This document shows, one piece after another, positions 52,352 to 61,071 of a DNA stretch of 64,000 bases. The notes beneath the pieces were generated by a model. It saw nothing but the letters and a program-made list of their open reading frames with translations, had not been told where the DNA came from and did not search any database. A program made the position numbers and the translations under genes. Each line of letters starts with the position of its first letter. Position 1 is the stretch's first letter. Where the stretch lies: NCBI GenBank assembly GCA_020344215.1, contig CP070815.1, positions 4,647,591 through 4,711,590 on the forward strand, written 5' to 3'. This DNA is from Gemmatimonadota bacterium. GTDB lineage: Bacteria > Gemmatimonadota > Gemmatimonadetes > Palauibacterales > KS3-K002.

Positions 52352-52894
52352 CTAGTCCCGCGCCAGCAGGTCTTGTGGAGGGTCTGCCCAATCCACGGGA
52401 CCGACTGCGAAGCGATAACGAAGACGTGCGAGCACCACTTGCCAGGCTTGGCCGAAGTATCTGAAGGCTTCGTCCCATTCACCCCCTACACCCCAGCCGG
52501 TTTGCACGAGCGTGACCCTGGTTTCGACCGGGCTCACCGCGTAGAACCGCACAACCACGCTCGTCCGCTGGCGGCGGACCTCCGGGAGATTCGGGGGAGC
52601 ATCCCACGTGAATGAGAACATTTGCATTGGCTGAATAGCGAGAATCAGGTTGTCCTCGGCACCGCGGCTACCCGGCGCGGCCTCGGGATTGAAGAGGATC
52701 TCGTACGGCCCCAGCACAAGCAGCTCGATGTGAGAGCCGGGCGCAAACCACTTCGCGATCCCCTCGCTCGTCGTCCACGCTCGCCACACCTGCTCGACAC
52801 CGGCAGGGACAGTAACTTCCAGATGAATCGCGCGGTCGGCAGTATCGGGCACCACGAATGCCAGTGCCGCGACGATACTCACTGTGCCAATCAT
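52352..52894 (-). CDS. SRPBCC/AHSA1 domain protein
   Basis: The 180-residue protein has an N-terminal hydrophobic stretch (GTVSIVAALAFVVPDTAD) and an AHSA1-like START fold: VEQVWRAWTTSEGIAKWFAP, YEILFNP, MFSFTWDAP and the final helix WDEAFRYFGQAWQVVLARL. The fold binds hydrophobic ligands, but no ligand is known here. AGGAGG with a 6-nt gap supports the ATG at 52894. It is encoded just downstream of the DinB gene and may belong to that unit. Confidence 0.8.
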   Translation of the reverse strand: MIGTVSIVAALAFVVPDTADRAIHLEVTVPAGVEQVWRAWTTSEGIAKWFAPGSHIELLVLGPYEILFNPEAAPGSRGAEDNLILAIQPMQMFSFTWDAPPNLPEVRRQRTSVVVRFYAVSPVETRVTLVQTGWGVGGEWDEAFRYFGQAWQVVLARLRYRFAVGPVDWADPPQDLLARD

Positions 52895-52923
52895 TCCCAA
52901 CCTCCTACGCGCAAGTCGCTACG

Positions 52924-53439
52924 CTACGCGATCGCGCCGTTTCTCCCGGCAATTCTCCGCAGGACACCCGTCTGGCCCGCGTGATACGCCTCATGGAAGA
53001 CCAGTCTCGCCAGCACTGACCCCACGTTCTCATCTGTGTCTACCGTCCCACCAAACGACGCCCCCTCCGCCAGCCGTGCAGCAGTAAGCTCTCGCAGGCC
53101 CTGCACGATCATTCCTTGCGACTCCTCGTAGTCGGCCATGATCGTCCCGAGAGGCAGAGCATTTGATGCCTCGACCAGCGGCGGACTCCCACGCCGATAT
53201 ACTTCGACGTAACGCTCCTCGCGCAGCGGCTCCCGACCAAGGAGCCGTAAGGTCGCGTTCCGCGAATCCATGATGTGGCCCAACACCCAGTTCAGACAGT
53301 TGCCACCCGCGGTCGGCTGCACCAGCGCATCTTCTTGAGTCAGCCCCTCGGTGTTCGCTCTCACAGCGCGGTGGGTAGCGCTGACTTGCAGGATCAACAG
53401 GCCGACGCTGGTGGGGCTCGGCTCCTTGCCGGCTGACAT
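52924..53439 (-). CDS. DinB-family metal-binding protein
   Basis: The 171-residue four-helix protein has the DinB histidine pattern GHIMDSRN and HEAYHAGQTG, which usually binds a divalent metal. Relatives include thiol-dependent transferases and stress-linked proteins. AGGAGGAGC precedes the ATG of MSAGKEPSPTS. The longer open frame is upstream leader. It is divergent from a MarR regulator, and the gap contains two near-identical palindromes. Confidence 0.85.
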   Translation of the reverse strand: MSAGKEPSPTSVGLLILQVSATHRAVRANTEGLTQEDALVQPTAGGNCLNWVLGHIMDSRNATLRLLGREPLREERYVEVYRRGSPPLVEASNALPLGTIMADYEESQGMIVQGLRELTAARLAEGASFGGTVDTDENVGSVLARLVFHEAYHAGQTGVLRRIAGRNGAIA

Positions 53440-53503
53440 CCTGCTCCTCCTAGTCGGGTGGTTCGGGACCGAAGTCAGCACCGCAACATATTCCGTCAGC
53501 GGA

Positions 53504-53521
53504 TAGTACGATGTCGTAATA
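53504..53521. promoter_or_regulatory. MarR-type operator, imperfect copy
   Basis: TAGTACGATGTCGTAATA matches the palindrome at 53584-53601 in 16 of 18 positions. It is about 65 bp upstream of the DinB start and 80 bp from the other copy, measured centre to centre. Confidence 0.6.
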
Positions 53522-53582
53522 TATCCCCGGCTCGCCCGCGACGCAAGTCGACCGACCCTTGGCCGCGCCGCCGCCCTCAACT

Positions 53583-53602
53583 ATATTACGATATCGTAAT
53601 AT
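53583..53602. promoter_or_regulatory. MarR-type operator, perfect palindrome
   Basis: ATATTACGATATCGTAATAT is a perfect 20-bp palindrome, rare in this GC-rich DNA, 31 bp upstream of the MarR gene. The size and symmetry fit a MarR dimer site, so autoregulation and control of the divergent DinB unit are likely. Confidence 0.7.
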
Positions 53603-53632
53603 CCGAACCTCAGCCGCGGAGGGCCTTCAGCG

Positions 53633-54061
53633 ATGCTCAAGTTTCTCTCGCCCATCCACAGAGCCAGCCGCCAGATCGGCGTCTACTTCGAGGGCAAACT
53701 GGAGGACCTGCACGTGAGTCCACAGGAAGGGCACCTCCTGAGCTACCTCAGATCCTACGCCCCGTGCCCCATCTCGGAACTGGTCCGAGTGTTCGGGCTG
53801 AAGCAGTCGACGCTGACGAGCATGCTCGATCGACTCGAGCGGCGGGCCCTGATCAGGCGAGCGATCAACGCTGAGGACCGACGTTCGTTCTTGATCAGGT
53901 TGACCCGGCGAGGGCGCCTGCTAGCCGACCGGATCAACAGGATCGTCGAGGTTCTGGAGCGACGGTTGGCAAACATGGTGAGTGCAAGAGACATGGCGGG
54001 GTTCGCGGCGGTGATGTCCGCGATCGACGAGCTCACGCAGGTGAAGTTGAGGCAGACGTGA
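53633..54061 (+). CDS. MarR-family transcriptional regulator
   Basis: The 142-residue protein has the winged-helix pattern of the family: ISELVRVFGLKQSTLTSMLD is the recognition region, and RRALIRRAINAEDRRSFLIR is the DxRS-type wing. Flanking helices (HRASRQIGVYFEGKL, VLERRLANMV) form the dimer interface. It probably represses the divergent DinB/AHSA1 genes by binding the two palindromes upstream. The effector is unknown. The ATG at 53633 is the first in a clear frame and fits the family length. Confidence 0.88.
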   Translation: MLKFLSPIHRASRQIGVYFEGKLEDLHVSPQEGHLLSYLRSYAPCPISELVRVFGLKQSTLTSMLDRLERRALIRRAINAEDRRSFLIRLTRRGRLLADRINRIVEVLERRLANMVSARDMAGFAAVMSAIDELTQVKLRQT

Positions 54062-54213
54062 CGTCCGAGCCTGGCGGCTGACGGCGCTGTGCGCCAGGGG
54101 CGGAGATGTACGAGTCCCCGCCCGCGGGCGCCAGAACCGGAAAGCGGTCGCCTCGCTCTCGATCGACGAAACACTTGTCTGTTAGGACAAAGTCAGCACA
54201 ATATGGATACGTC

Positions 54214-55188
54214 ATGCTACGCCACTGCTTGTACTGTGGAAGGAAGCTAGCCCACGATGAGGGCCTCGAGCACCTGCGGCGGGGCGTCCGCGTTTCCTTC
54301 GACCCGGCACGCGAGCGCGTCTGGTCGGTCTGCGACCGCTGCCACGGCTGGAGCCTCTGGCCCGACGATACCAGCCACGAGGCGCTCCCCCGGCTCGAGC
54401 GCGACGCGACCGACCGCGCGCACCTGCTTTACCAAACCGACAACGTCGCGCTACTCGAGGCGACCGGGCGCGAGTTAATCCGCATCGGGCGCACCGAGCT
54501 ACCCGAGGAAGCCTGGTGGCGCTATGGCCGCCAGCTCAGGCGCCGCCGCGCCGCCTACCACAGCCGGCTCTCCATGTTGGGCGCCGCGACCTATGCTGCG
54601 GTCTCCTATATCGGCTCGAACCTCGGGCTCTCGGGGATCACCGGCGATTTCTACCCGCCGGACGACCTGTACGCCGACATCATCCGCTGGCGGTGGTTCG
54701 GCCGAACGGCCTGGGCCGGCCGCGCGCCGTGCCCCCAGTGTCACAGCGTCCTGATCCGGCTCTTCTTCTACCGGACGAGATTCTTGATTCTGCTGCCGTC
54801 CGCCGAGCGCGGGCCCTCCATCGCCCTGCCCTGCAGCCGCTGTGACCCCTGGACCGTCGACAAGGTCCACCGCCTCGACGGCGCCGCCGCCGAGCAGGTG
54901 CTGCGCCGTGTGCTCGCCTATCACAACGTCCAGGGTGCCTCGCAGGACGAGCTGGCCGACGCCATTCGCCTGATCGAGACCGCCGGCTCGGCGGAGAACC
55001 TGGTGAGCGGGCTGGCGGCGGAGCGGCGCTCGCTGTTCGGCCTTGGGCGCATACGCCGACTCGCCCTTGAGATCTCGGTGAACGCCAATGTCGAGCGCCG
55101 GCGGCTGGCCGGCGAGGTCGCTGAGCTCGAGGCGGGCTGGCGGCAGGCCGACGATATCGCCCAGATAATAGAAGAGGAGCTGGCCTAG
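54214..55188 (+). CDS. Hypothetical protein with zinc-ribbon cysteines
   Basis: The 324-residue product starts MLRHCLYCGRKLAHDEGLEH and has further CxxC pairs (CDRCHGW, CPQCHSV, CSRCDPW). There are at least four such pairs, so one or two zinc ribbons are likely. The middle contains a short hydrophobic segment (YHSRLSMLGAATYAAVSYIG), and the C-terminus is helical and charged. No family is recognised. The upstream frame to 54106 has no family features. It follows the MarR gene by 152 bp on the same strand. Confidence 0.6.
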   Translation: MLRHCLYCGRKLAHDEGLEHLRRGVRVSFDPARERVWSVCDRCHGWSLWPDDTSHEALPRLERDATDRAHLLYQTDNVALLEATGRELIRIGRTELPEEAWWRYGRQLRRRRAAYHSRLSMLGAATYAAVSYIGSNLGLSGITGDFYPPDDLYADIIRWRWFGRTAWAGRAPCPQCHSVLIRLFFYRTRFLILLPSAERGPSIALPCSRCDPWTVDKVHRLDGAAAEQVLRRVLAYHNVQGASQDELADAIRLIETAGSAENLVSGLAAERRSLFGLGRIRRLALEISVNANVERRRLAGEVAELEAGWRQADDIAQIIEEELA

Positions 55189-55396
55189 ACCCGCGGCGTG
55201 TCCGGACCGCGGACACCCGCCGCCACACTCACCGCCACGCCGTTACCCGACCGCGCGTTGAGAAGCTCAATCGCGGAGCGCCGAAGCGACGATTCGAGGC
55301 CGAGAATCCTGCGCGAGGCATCCCACGTAGTGAGCAGGAGCGGAGCGCGGGCAGCGTCCGGGACAGCGCCGATTCCTTGGAAGGAGCAGAAGAGCC

Positions 55397-57175
55397 ATGA
55401 GAGTTCATTCCCTGCGGCGCGCGCCCGCCATCCTGTCATGCCTCGCATTGCTCTCGTTCACGGCCGATGGCCGGGCCCAGGTCGACGGCTGGGTGGAGAG
55501 AAGCAACGAGAACGCCCAGATCTTATTAGACATCTTTGCGCGCTTCGCCCCGGAGGGGGCGGGCCAGCTCGGCGTGTCCGGGCTGGACGAGGAGATCCTC
55601 GACCTCGCGCCTCGCATCACTGAGCGGGCCAACGAGGCGGTTCGTGAGGCCGTGAGGACACTCCAGGCGCGGCTCGCCGAGGAGGAGCACCCACTGGTCC
55701 GCCAGGACCTGGAGATCCTCATCCAGTCGGCAGAGCAAGCGATCGAGGCGGCCGAGTTCACCCTCAAGTACGACCTGCCCTATTTCAACCTAGCGCAGAC
55801 GGTATTCCAGGGTGTCCGCTCCCTGCTCGATGATCAGGTCGAGGCGTCCCGGCGGCCCGCCGCACTGGTGAGGCTGCGCAAGTACGCCGGGCTGGAGGCG
55901 CGCCACACGCCCATCGCTCGGTTGGCTAGGGACCGGATCGAGGAGCGGCTCGGCGATCCGGAGCTCAGCGCGCCCTTCAAAGAGCAGATCGAGCAGGATT
56001 TGCAGAACGCGCCTACCTTCCTGGCCGGCATCGGGTCGCTCTTCCAGCATTACGGCGTCGAGGGCTACGAAGATGCCTACAACGCCCTGCAGACGCAGCT
56101 CGAGGAGTACCACGCCTTCGTGCGCGCCGAGGTGATCCCCAGAGCTCGCAGCGATTTCCGGATACCGGAGGACCGTTACGCGTTCACGCTGCGCCAGTTC
56201 GGCGTCGATATACCGGTGGCCGAGCTCATCTCGCGCGCCCAGGTCTCGTTTCGCGAGATCCAGAACGAGATGCAGGCGCTCGCGCCGCTCGTGGCGAAGG
56301 AGCGTGGCTTCGCCGCCACTGACTATCGCGACGTGATCCGTGAGCTGAAGAAGGAGCAGCTCGTCGGCGAAGCGATCCTGCCGCACTACGAGCAGCGGAT
56401 AAAAGATATGGAGGAGATCATCAGTCGCGAGCGTGTAGTCACGCTGCCGGAGCGTGACATGCGGATGCGGCTGGCGACGGAGGCAGAGTCGGCCGCGCTG
56501 CCGGCGCCGAACCTGAGGCCACCGCGCCTGATCGGTAACACAGGCGAGATGGGTGAGTTCGTGCTGCCCTTGAGGATCCCGGACGAGAGCGGCGAGTTAA
56601 TCGGTATGGACGACTTCACCCTCGAGGCCGCGTCGTGGACCCTAACCGCTCACGAGGGGCGACCCGGTCACGAGCTGCAGTTCGCTTCCATGGTGGAGGC
56701 CGGCCTCTCGACCGCCCGCGCGATCTTCGCCTTCAACAGCGTGAACGTCGAAGGTTGGGCGCTCTACGCCGAAGCCGAGATGAAGCCCTACTTGCCACTC
56801 GACGGGCAGCTGATCTCGCTGCAGAGCCGCCTGGCACGCGCCGCGCGCGCCATCCTCGATCCCGGCCTGCAGCTGGGGATGGTCACCCGCGAAGAAGCTT
56901 TCCGGTTGCTCGAGCAAGACGTGGTGCTGTCGCACGCCATGGCCTTGCAGGAAGTGCAGCGCTATACATTCCGCCTACCCGGCCAGGCGACCGCCTACTT
57001 CTACGGCTACACGCGCCTGATGGAATTGCGCGCCGAGGTCGAGCGGATCCTGGGCCCGAGCTTCGACCGGCAGCGCTTCAACGACTTCATACTCGCCCAG
57101 GGCCTGCTGCCGCCGGCCCTGCTCAGGAAGACGGTGCTGGAACAATTCGTCCCCCAGGAGCGTGAGCGGGCCTGA
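55397..57175 (+). CDS. DUF885 secreted metallopeptidase-like protein
   Basis: The 592-residue protein has a signal peptide ending ADGRAQ and a DUF885 body. The catalytic-type motif is AHEGRPGHELQF (an HExxxxH arrangement), followed by VNVEGWALYAEAEM, which supplies the downstream acidic ligand. Members are thought to act as zinc carboxypeptidase-like enzymes. AAGGAGCAG precedes the ATG. It is convergent with the OPT transporter gene, with a shared hairpin terminator at its stop. The pairing of a peptidase and an oligopeptide transporter suggests peptide use. Confidence 0.85.
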   Translation: MRVHSLRRAPAILSCLALLSFTADGRAQVDGWVERSNENAQILLDIFARFAPEGAGQLGVSGLDEEILDLAPRITERANEAVREAVRTLQARLAEEEHPLVRQDLEILIQSAEQAIEAAEFTLKYDLPYFNLAQTVFQGVRSLLDDQVEASRRPAALVRLRKYAGLEARHTPIARLARDRIEERLGDPELSAPFKEQIEQDLQNAPTFLAGIGSLFQHYGVEGYEDAYNALQTQLEEYHAFVRAEVIPRARSDFRIPEDRYAFTLRQFGVDIPVAELISRAQVSFREIQNEMQALAPLVAKERGFAATDYRDVIRELKKEQLVGEAILPHYEQRIKDMEEIISRERVVTLPERDMRMRLATEAESAALPAPNLRPPRLIGNTGEMGEFVLPLRIPDESGELIGMDDFTLEAASWTLTAHEGRPGHELQFASMVEAGLSTARAIFAFNSVNVEGWALYAEAEMKPYLPLDGQLISLQSRLARAARAILDPGLQLGMVTREEAFRLLEQDVVLSHAMALQEVQRYTFRLPGQATAYFYGYTRLMELRAEVERILGPSFDRQRFNDFILAQGLLPPALLRKTVLEQFVPQERERA

Positions 57176-57186
57176 GCCCGCTCACG
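57161..57186. terminator. Bidirectional hairpin terminator between convergent genes
   Basis: CGTGAGCGGGC (57161-57171) pairs perfectly with GCCCGCTCACG (57176-57186) around CTGA, which includes the DUF885 stop codon. It serves both converging transcripts. The T-runs are short. Confidence 0.65.
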
Positions 57187-57217
57187 CGGCACACAAGCAG
57201 CTGTAACCGTCCGTGAG

Positions 57218-58864
57218 TCAGCGGAACAGGGAGGCGCCGAAGCTCCAGAGGGCGTCGCCGGCGATGAGGCCGCCGGCGAACACCGTCGACGGCGCGCCTT
57301 CCACCGCCGTCGCGCCTCGTGCCCAAGCGACGCGAACGAGCAGGCCAAAGAGGACGGCCCAACCGGCGAGCGGATTGACGATCAGGAGACCGGTGGCGAA
57401 GAGGATGCCGAGCTGGCGGTTCGGGCCGCCCAGGAGCTGGAGTAGCGCGCCGAGCGCGGCCCAGGTCAAGAGCTTAGCGCCCACCCCGGGCTCGATCCCG
57501 GCGCCGATCGCCGCGGCGTAGACGCGAACCACGGGCGGGAAGAGGTCGGCCTCGAAGTACGAGCGGTGTAAGAGGGCCACCATGGCGAGCGCAGTGAGCA
57601 AGCCGACGAGCGCGGCGAAGAGCTGCTGCCGGCGGCCCGCCAGCTCGAAGGCCGCATCGCGGCCGAAACCGCGCAGGTACCATCCCGTCTTGAAGTCGTA
57701 ACCGGCATCGGCGAAGGCCGGCCCCCCGGAGGCGACGAAACCCACCATCAGCGCAGCGGCCGCCGGCGGGAACCCGAGGAAGAGCCCGAGTAGCAGAAAG
57801 ACCAGAGCCGTCGCGAAGGCGGGAAACCACCCGGCCTGCATCGCGGCGAGCCCGACGATGAACTCGGCGGCCACGCAGGCGACGGCGGCGAAGACGACCC
57901 AGCCGAGCAGCTGCGGCGCGCCCATCTCCGTCCACAGCCCACCGCCGACAGCCAGCAGTACCCCGGCGAGCAGGTAGAGTCCGGTGCCCCGCAGGAGTCC
58001 GGCCCGCGCCTCCTCCCGCGTGCGGGTCGGCCGGGCCGAGCTCGGCGCCCGATCGCCACCTCCGACTGGCCGGTCCGCCCGGCGACGGAGCGCCAAGACC
58101 AGGGCCTGGCCCAGCGCCATGATCCCGGCCCCGATCATCATCCCGTGCGGCACGAACTCCGCCGCGAGGTCGACGCCCCAGGCGCCCGGCGTGTACCCGC
58201 GCACCAGAAGCCCCACGCCGAACATGGCGAGCGCCCAGACGTTCCCCAAGAACGCGATGCCGAAGGCGGCCATCGGCAGGGCGCCGACGCCGGCGACCGC
58301 CCGCAGTCCACCGAACAGTCCAGAGGTGCCGAAAACGCCGGCGAACGCCCCGAGCCCCAGCAGCCGCGCACGTCGGCCGCCGCGATCGCCCGCCAGGATC
58401 GCCTCGGCCGACGCGATCCCGATCGGCCACGGCGACGCGCCGGGAAACAGACGCGAGTCGAAGAGCCAGTAGAGCATCGCGACATCGATCAGCATCCCCG
58501 CCGTCGCGCCCAGCAGCATCGGCACCACCAGCTCCGGACGTCCGACGAGGATAGGAACACCGATCGGGACCAGCAGCGAGTTCGCCGCTCCGAACGTCGC
58601 GCTCGACATCGTCGTCTGGATCAGGTTCTGACGATGGATGGAACGGAACGAGCGGAATACGCGCAGCGGAATCCGGGAGACGAGGATCGCGACGATCACC
58701 GCGACGATCGACGTGTTCGGCGTAACGCCGAGGCTGGTGATGATCTGCATCCCGATGACAGCGCCCACCACCGAGAGCAGGAGCGCGAGACCTAGGGTGA
58801 GCGGTTCCCGCGCGCGTGGGTGCTCGCCTTCGGCTGTCGAGGACTGGACGGGCTTCCCTGGCAT
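57218..58864 (-). CDS. OPT-family oligopeptide transporter
   Basis: The 548-residue protein has more than ten hydrophobic segments and OPT signatures: SIHRQNLIQTTMSSATFGAA early, VGRPELVVPMLLGATAGMLID and the glycine-rich FATGLLIVNPLAGWAVLFG near the end. Family members move peptides or metal chelates by proton coupling. The start is the ATG of MPGKPVQSS. The gene is convergent with the DUF885 peptidase gene and divergent from the cyclase lipoprotein. Confidence 0.85.
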   Translation of the reverse strand: MPGKPVQSSTAEGEHPRAREPLTLGLALLLSVVGAVIGMQIITSLGVTPNTSIVAVIVAILVSRIPLRVFRSFRSIHRQNLIQTTMSSATFGAANSLLVPIGVPILVGRPELVVPMLLGATAGMLIDVAMLYWLFDSRLFPGASPWPIGIASAEAILAGDRGGRRARLLGLGAFAGVFGTSGLFGGLRAVAGVGALPMAAFGIAFLGNVWALAMFGVGLLVRGYTPGAWGVDLAAEFVPHGMMIGAGIMALGQALVLALRRRADRPVGGGDRAPSSARPTRTREEARAGLLRGTGLYLLAGVLLAVGGGLWTEMGAPQLLGWVVFAAVACVAAEFIVGLAAMQAGWFPAFATALVFLLLGLFLGFPPAAAALMVGFVASGGPAFADAGYDFKTGWYLRGFGRDAAFELAGRRQQLFAALVGLLTALAMVALLHRSYFEADLFPPVVRVYAAAIGAGIEPGVGAKLLTWAALGALLQLLGGPNRQLGILFATGLLIVNPLAGWAVLFGLLVRVAWARGATAVEGAPSTVFAGGLIAGDALWSFGASLFR

Positions 58865-59095
58865 CGATCGGATGAAGCTTCCGCTCCTGGCGAACTACTG
58901 TCGACGACGGTGGTCGTGCTAAGTACTGGCAGCGCCAGCAGTTGGTCGGCCCAAGTTAGGTCCGGCTGGGCGTGGACAGCCAGCCCCGGCGTGCGATCGC
59001 GGCCTCTGGCTGACCTGAGTGACAAATGTCAACGCCGGGTGATAGCTTCCAGTATCCACCTGGCGGACAAACACGACTCAGGGGAGGACTGCGGC

Positions 59096-60007
59096 ATGTT
59101 GTATTTCGAGCAGGTCTTTGATCGGGCACAGGCACGTCCCTCCAACCGGCACTGCAAGCGCATAGGTCGTTACAAGAGCTGCGCTGTACCTCTCGCGGCG
59201 ATTTGGCTCGTTTGTGTGGGCTGTCAGCCGAGGGCAGAGGACCGTGCAGAGATTCTCGGCGGCCTTTTCTCGGGTGCCGGAGCCGAGTGGATCGACATGT
59301 CCTATGCTTACGATGAGCGGACGGTCTTCTGGCCGACCGCGCAGCCTTTCGACCTGGAAGTCGTCTCAGCCGGCATGACCGAGGGAGGGTACTACTACGC
59401 CGCGAACAACTTCTGCCTCGCCGAGCACGGTGGCACCCACTTCGACGCGCCGATTCACTTCGCCGAAGGTCAGCACACCGCGGACCAGGTTCCAATCGAC
59501 CGACTCGTCGGCCCGGCCGTCGTGGTAGATGTCAGCGCCGCAGCGGAGGGCGACCCGGACTACCAGGTCGACGTCAGCGATCTACAGGCGTGGGAGTCCG
59601 AGCATGGCCCCATACCCGACGGCGCGATCTTGCTACTGCATACCGGTTGGGGAAGCCGCTGGCCCGACCCGGAACGGTACCTCGGCACTGCGAGGACAGG
59701 GCCCGACGCGATTCCGGAGCTTCACTTCCCGGGCCTGCACAAGGACGCCGCGCACTGGTTGGTCGAGAACCGTCGGATCGATGCCCTCGGCATCGACACG
59801 CCGAGCATCGACTACGGGCAGTCCACGCTGTTCGAGAGCCACCGCATCCTATACGCCGGGAACATGCCAGCGTTCGAGAACGTGGCCGCCTTGGACCGTC
59901 TGCCCGCGACGGGCGCCTACGTGATCGCTCTGCCGATGAAGATCGCCGGTGGGAGCGGCGGCCCGCTACGCATCGTCGGGGTGCGGCCCAGATCGCCCGG
60001 AGACTAA
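59096..60007 (+). CDS. Cyclase-family (kynurenine formamidase-like) lipoprotein
   Basis: The 303-residue protein has a lipobox (WLVCVGC) and the metal-binding motif HGGTHFDAPIHF of the cyclase superfamily. A later conserved segment is LGIDTPSIDYG. Relatives hydrolyse N-formylkynurenine or ring amides using Mn or Zn. Lipoprotein anchoring suggests a periplasmic substrate. GGGGAGGA lies 7 nt before the ATG at 59096. Confidence 0.88.
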   Translation: MLYFEQVFDRAQARPSNRHCKRIGRYKSCAVPLAAIWLVCVGCQPRAEDRAEILGGLFSGAGAEWIDMSYAYDERTVFWPTAQPFDLEVVSAGMTEGGYYYAANNFCLAEHGGTHFDAPIHFAEGQHTADQVPIDRLVGPAVVVDVSAAAEGDPDYQVDVSDLQAWESEHGPIPDGAILLLHTGWGSRWPDPERYLGTARTGPDAIPELHFPGLHKDAAHWLVENRRIDALGIDTPSIDYGQSTLFESHRILYAGNMPAFENVAALDRLPATGAYVIALPMKIAGGSGGPLRIVGVRPRSPGD

Positions 60008-60124
60008 CGTCTTCCTCTTCGGAAGGCCGGCGTCGCTCCGCTGAGATCGGTCACGCAGCGGCTACCTTACATTCAGCCGGTTTTCAAAGGGATAAGGGTG
60101 ATACCGTGTTCAGGAAGCCTCGTT

Positions 60125-60461
60125 TCACTCCGCTCTCAGCGCCTCCACTGGATTCACCCTCGTGATCCGTCGGGCCGGCACATAGCTTGCCGCCAAACAC
60201 ACAACAACCAAGAACAGGCCAACCGTGCTGTACGTGAGCGGGTCGGTGGTTTCGACTCCGAACAGGAACCGCGTCAATATGCGCGAGGTCCAGAAGGCTG
60301 GTGATCACCACATCCCCGATGACGCGGACATAGAATCGGATGCGCCGAAACCTTCCAGACATCAGGTAGCTGTCGTGGTATAGCTTGACCAAGTCGATCG
60401 CGTGCCGATCACGGAATCCACGGGGGAGAAGACGGAGCATCATCCTGATGAACCGCGTCAT
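60125..60461 (-). pseudogene. Collapsed ADOP permease (N- and C-terminal remnants joined)
   Basis: The 5' part reads MTRFIRMMLRLLPRGFRDRH and onward to LLDLAHI, the cytoplasmic leader domain found in a subgroup of ADOP permeases. In a shifted frame, from about 60285 to the stop at 60125, the DNA reads ILTRFLFGVETTDPLTYS and ends ARRITRVNPVEALRAE, the extreme C-terminus of the same family. Nearly the whole body of about 700 residues has been deleted. Confidence 0.85.
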
Positions 60462-60477
60462 CGGATTTTCCTCACGT

Positions 60478-60606
60478 TTACGCCAGCCCTGCTGCACGTC
60501 TAAGCCTGCTGGAGGCCGCTACGACATCCGAAAACAACGCGACATGTGCGGAGGCCACTTTGCGGCCGAGCGGCGTGATGCCATAGTGGCGACGGGGCCC
60601 GGATGA
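60478..60606 (-). pseudogene. PadR-type regulator, C-terminal remnant
   Basis: A 42-codon frame bounded by a stop upstream reads SSGPRRHYGITPLGRKVASA and ends RRAAGLA. The PRR-Y-x-(L/I)-T-x-x-G pattern is the end of the winged helix in PadR-type regulators. It lies 16 bp before the permease relic on the same strand, the normal PadR-ADOP gene order, so the two decayed together. Confidence 0.6.
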
Positions 60607-60712
60607 TTAATCCGGTCACTATTTGGACATCGCCCACCGACGTAAGGTTGCGCGGTGGGAGATAGACGGTGGCATCGGACCACGCCAAGCGTCGCTCGGC
60701 GTACGCACGTAG

Positions 60713-60841
60713 GTGGTGCTCACGAGCGAGTTCTCGATCTGGCGGATGTACGCGACTCTAACCCTGGACGCGTACAGTAACGTCTTGCTGGACATGCAGC
60801 AGCGTGCAGCCGAGCGGATGGAGGGACTGCTCTTCGGTTGA
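60713..60841 (+). pseudogene. Tyrosine recombinase (integrase) C-terminal remnant
   Basis: After an in-frame TAG, 42 codons read VVLTSEFSIWRMYATLTLDA and continue YSNVLLDMQQRAAERMEGLLFG to a TGA. This matches the C-terminal end of phage-type integrases (T-L-D-x-Y-S-H-V-L-x-x-M-Q), including the catalytic tyrosine. The upstream catalytic domain is missing. It marks an old mobile element in the decayed area. Confidence 0.55.
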
Positions 60842-61071
60842 GGGACCACACCGGTGCCGGTCCGGAGTACGCTAGACCCCCTGCTCCGAGGACCGGATCC
60901 GGGCGCTGGCCAGCGCTCGTGCGTACCAGTTGTTCGGGTCAGTCGCGATGTCAACGCTGAAACAGCACCAGTCGGCGCAGGTGCGTCTTGTCACCGTCAC
61001 TGTCAGGGCGAGAACTGCGAAGCCCCGACGAGTCTGACACCACCGCGCATCCACACTACCGCCAAGTCACG

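Noticed and set aside
57984..58795. Plus-strand frames antisense to the OPT transporter
   Set aside because: The translations are Arg/Pro/Ala-rich shadow reading of membrane-helix codons.
60872..61054. A 60-codon minus-strand frame with several tryptophans and cysteines
   Set aside because: No family, ribosome site or neighbour supports it. It lies in the decayed area after the integrase tail.
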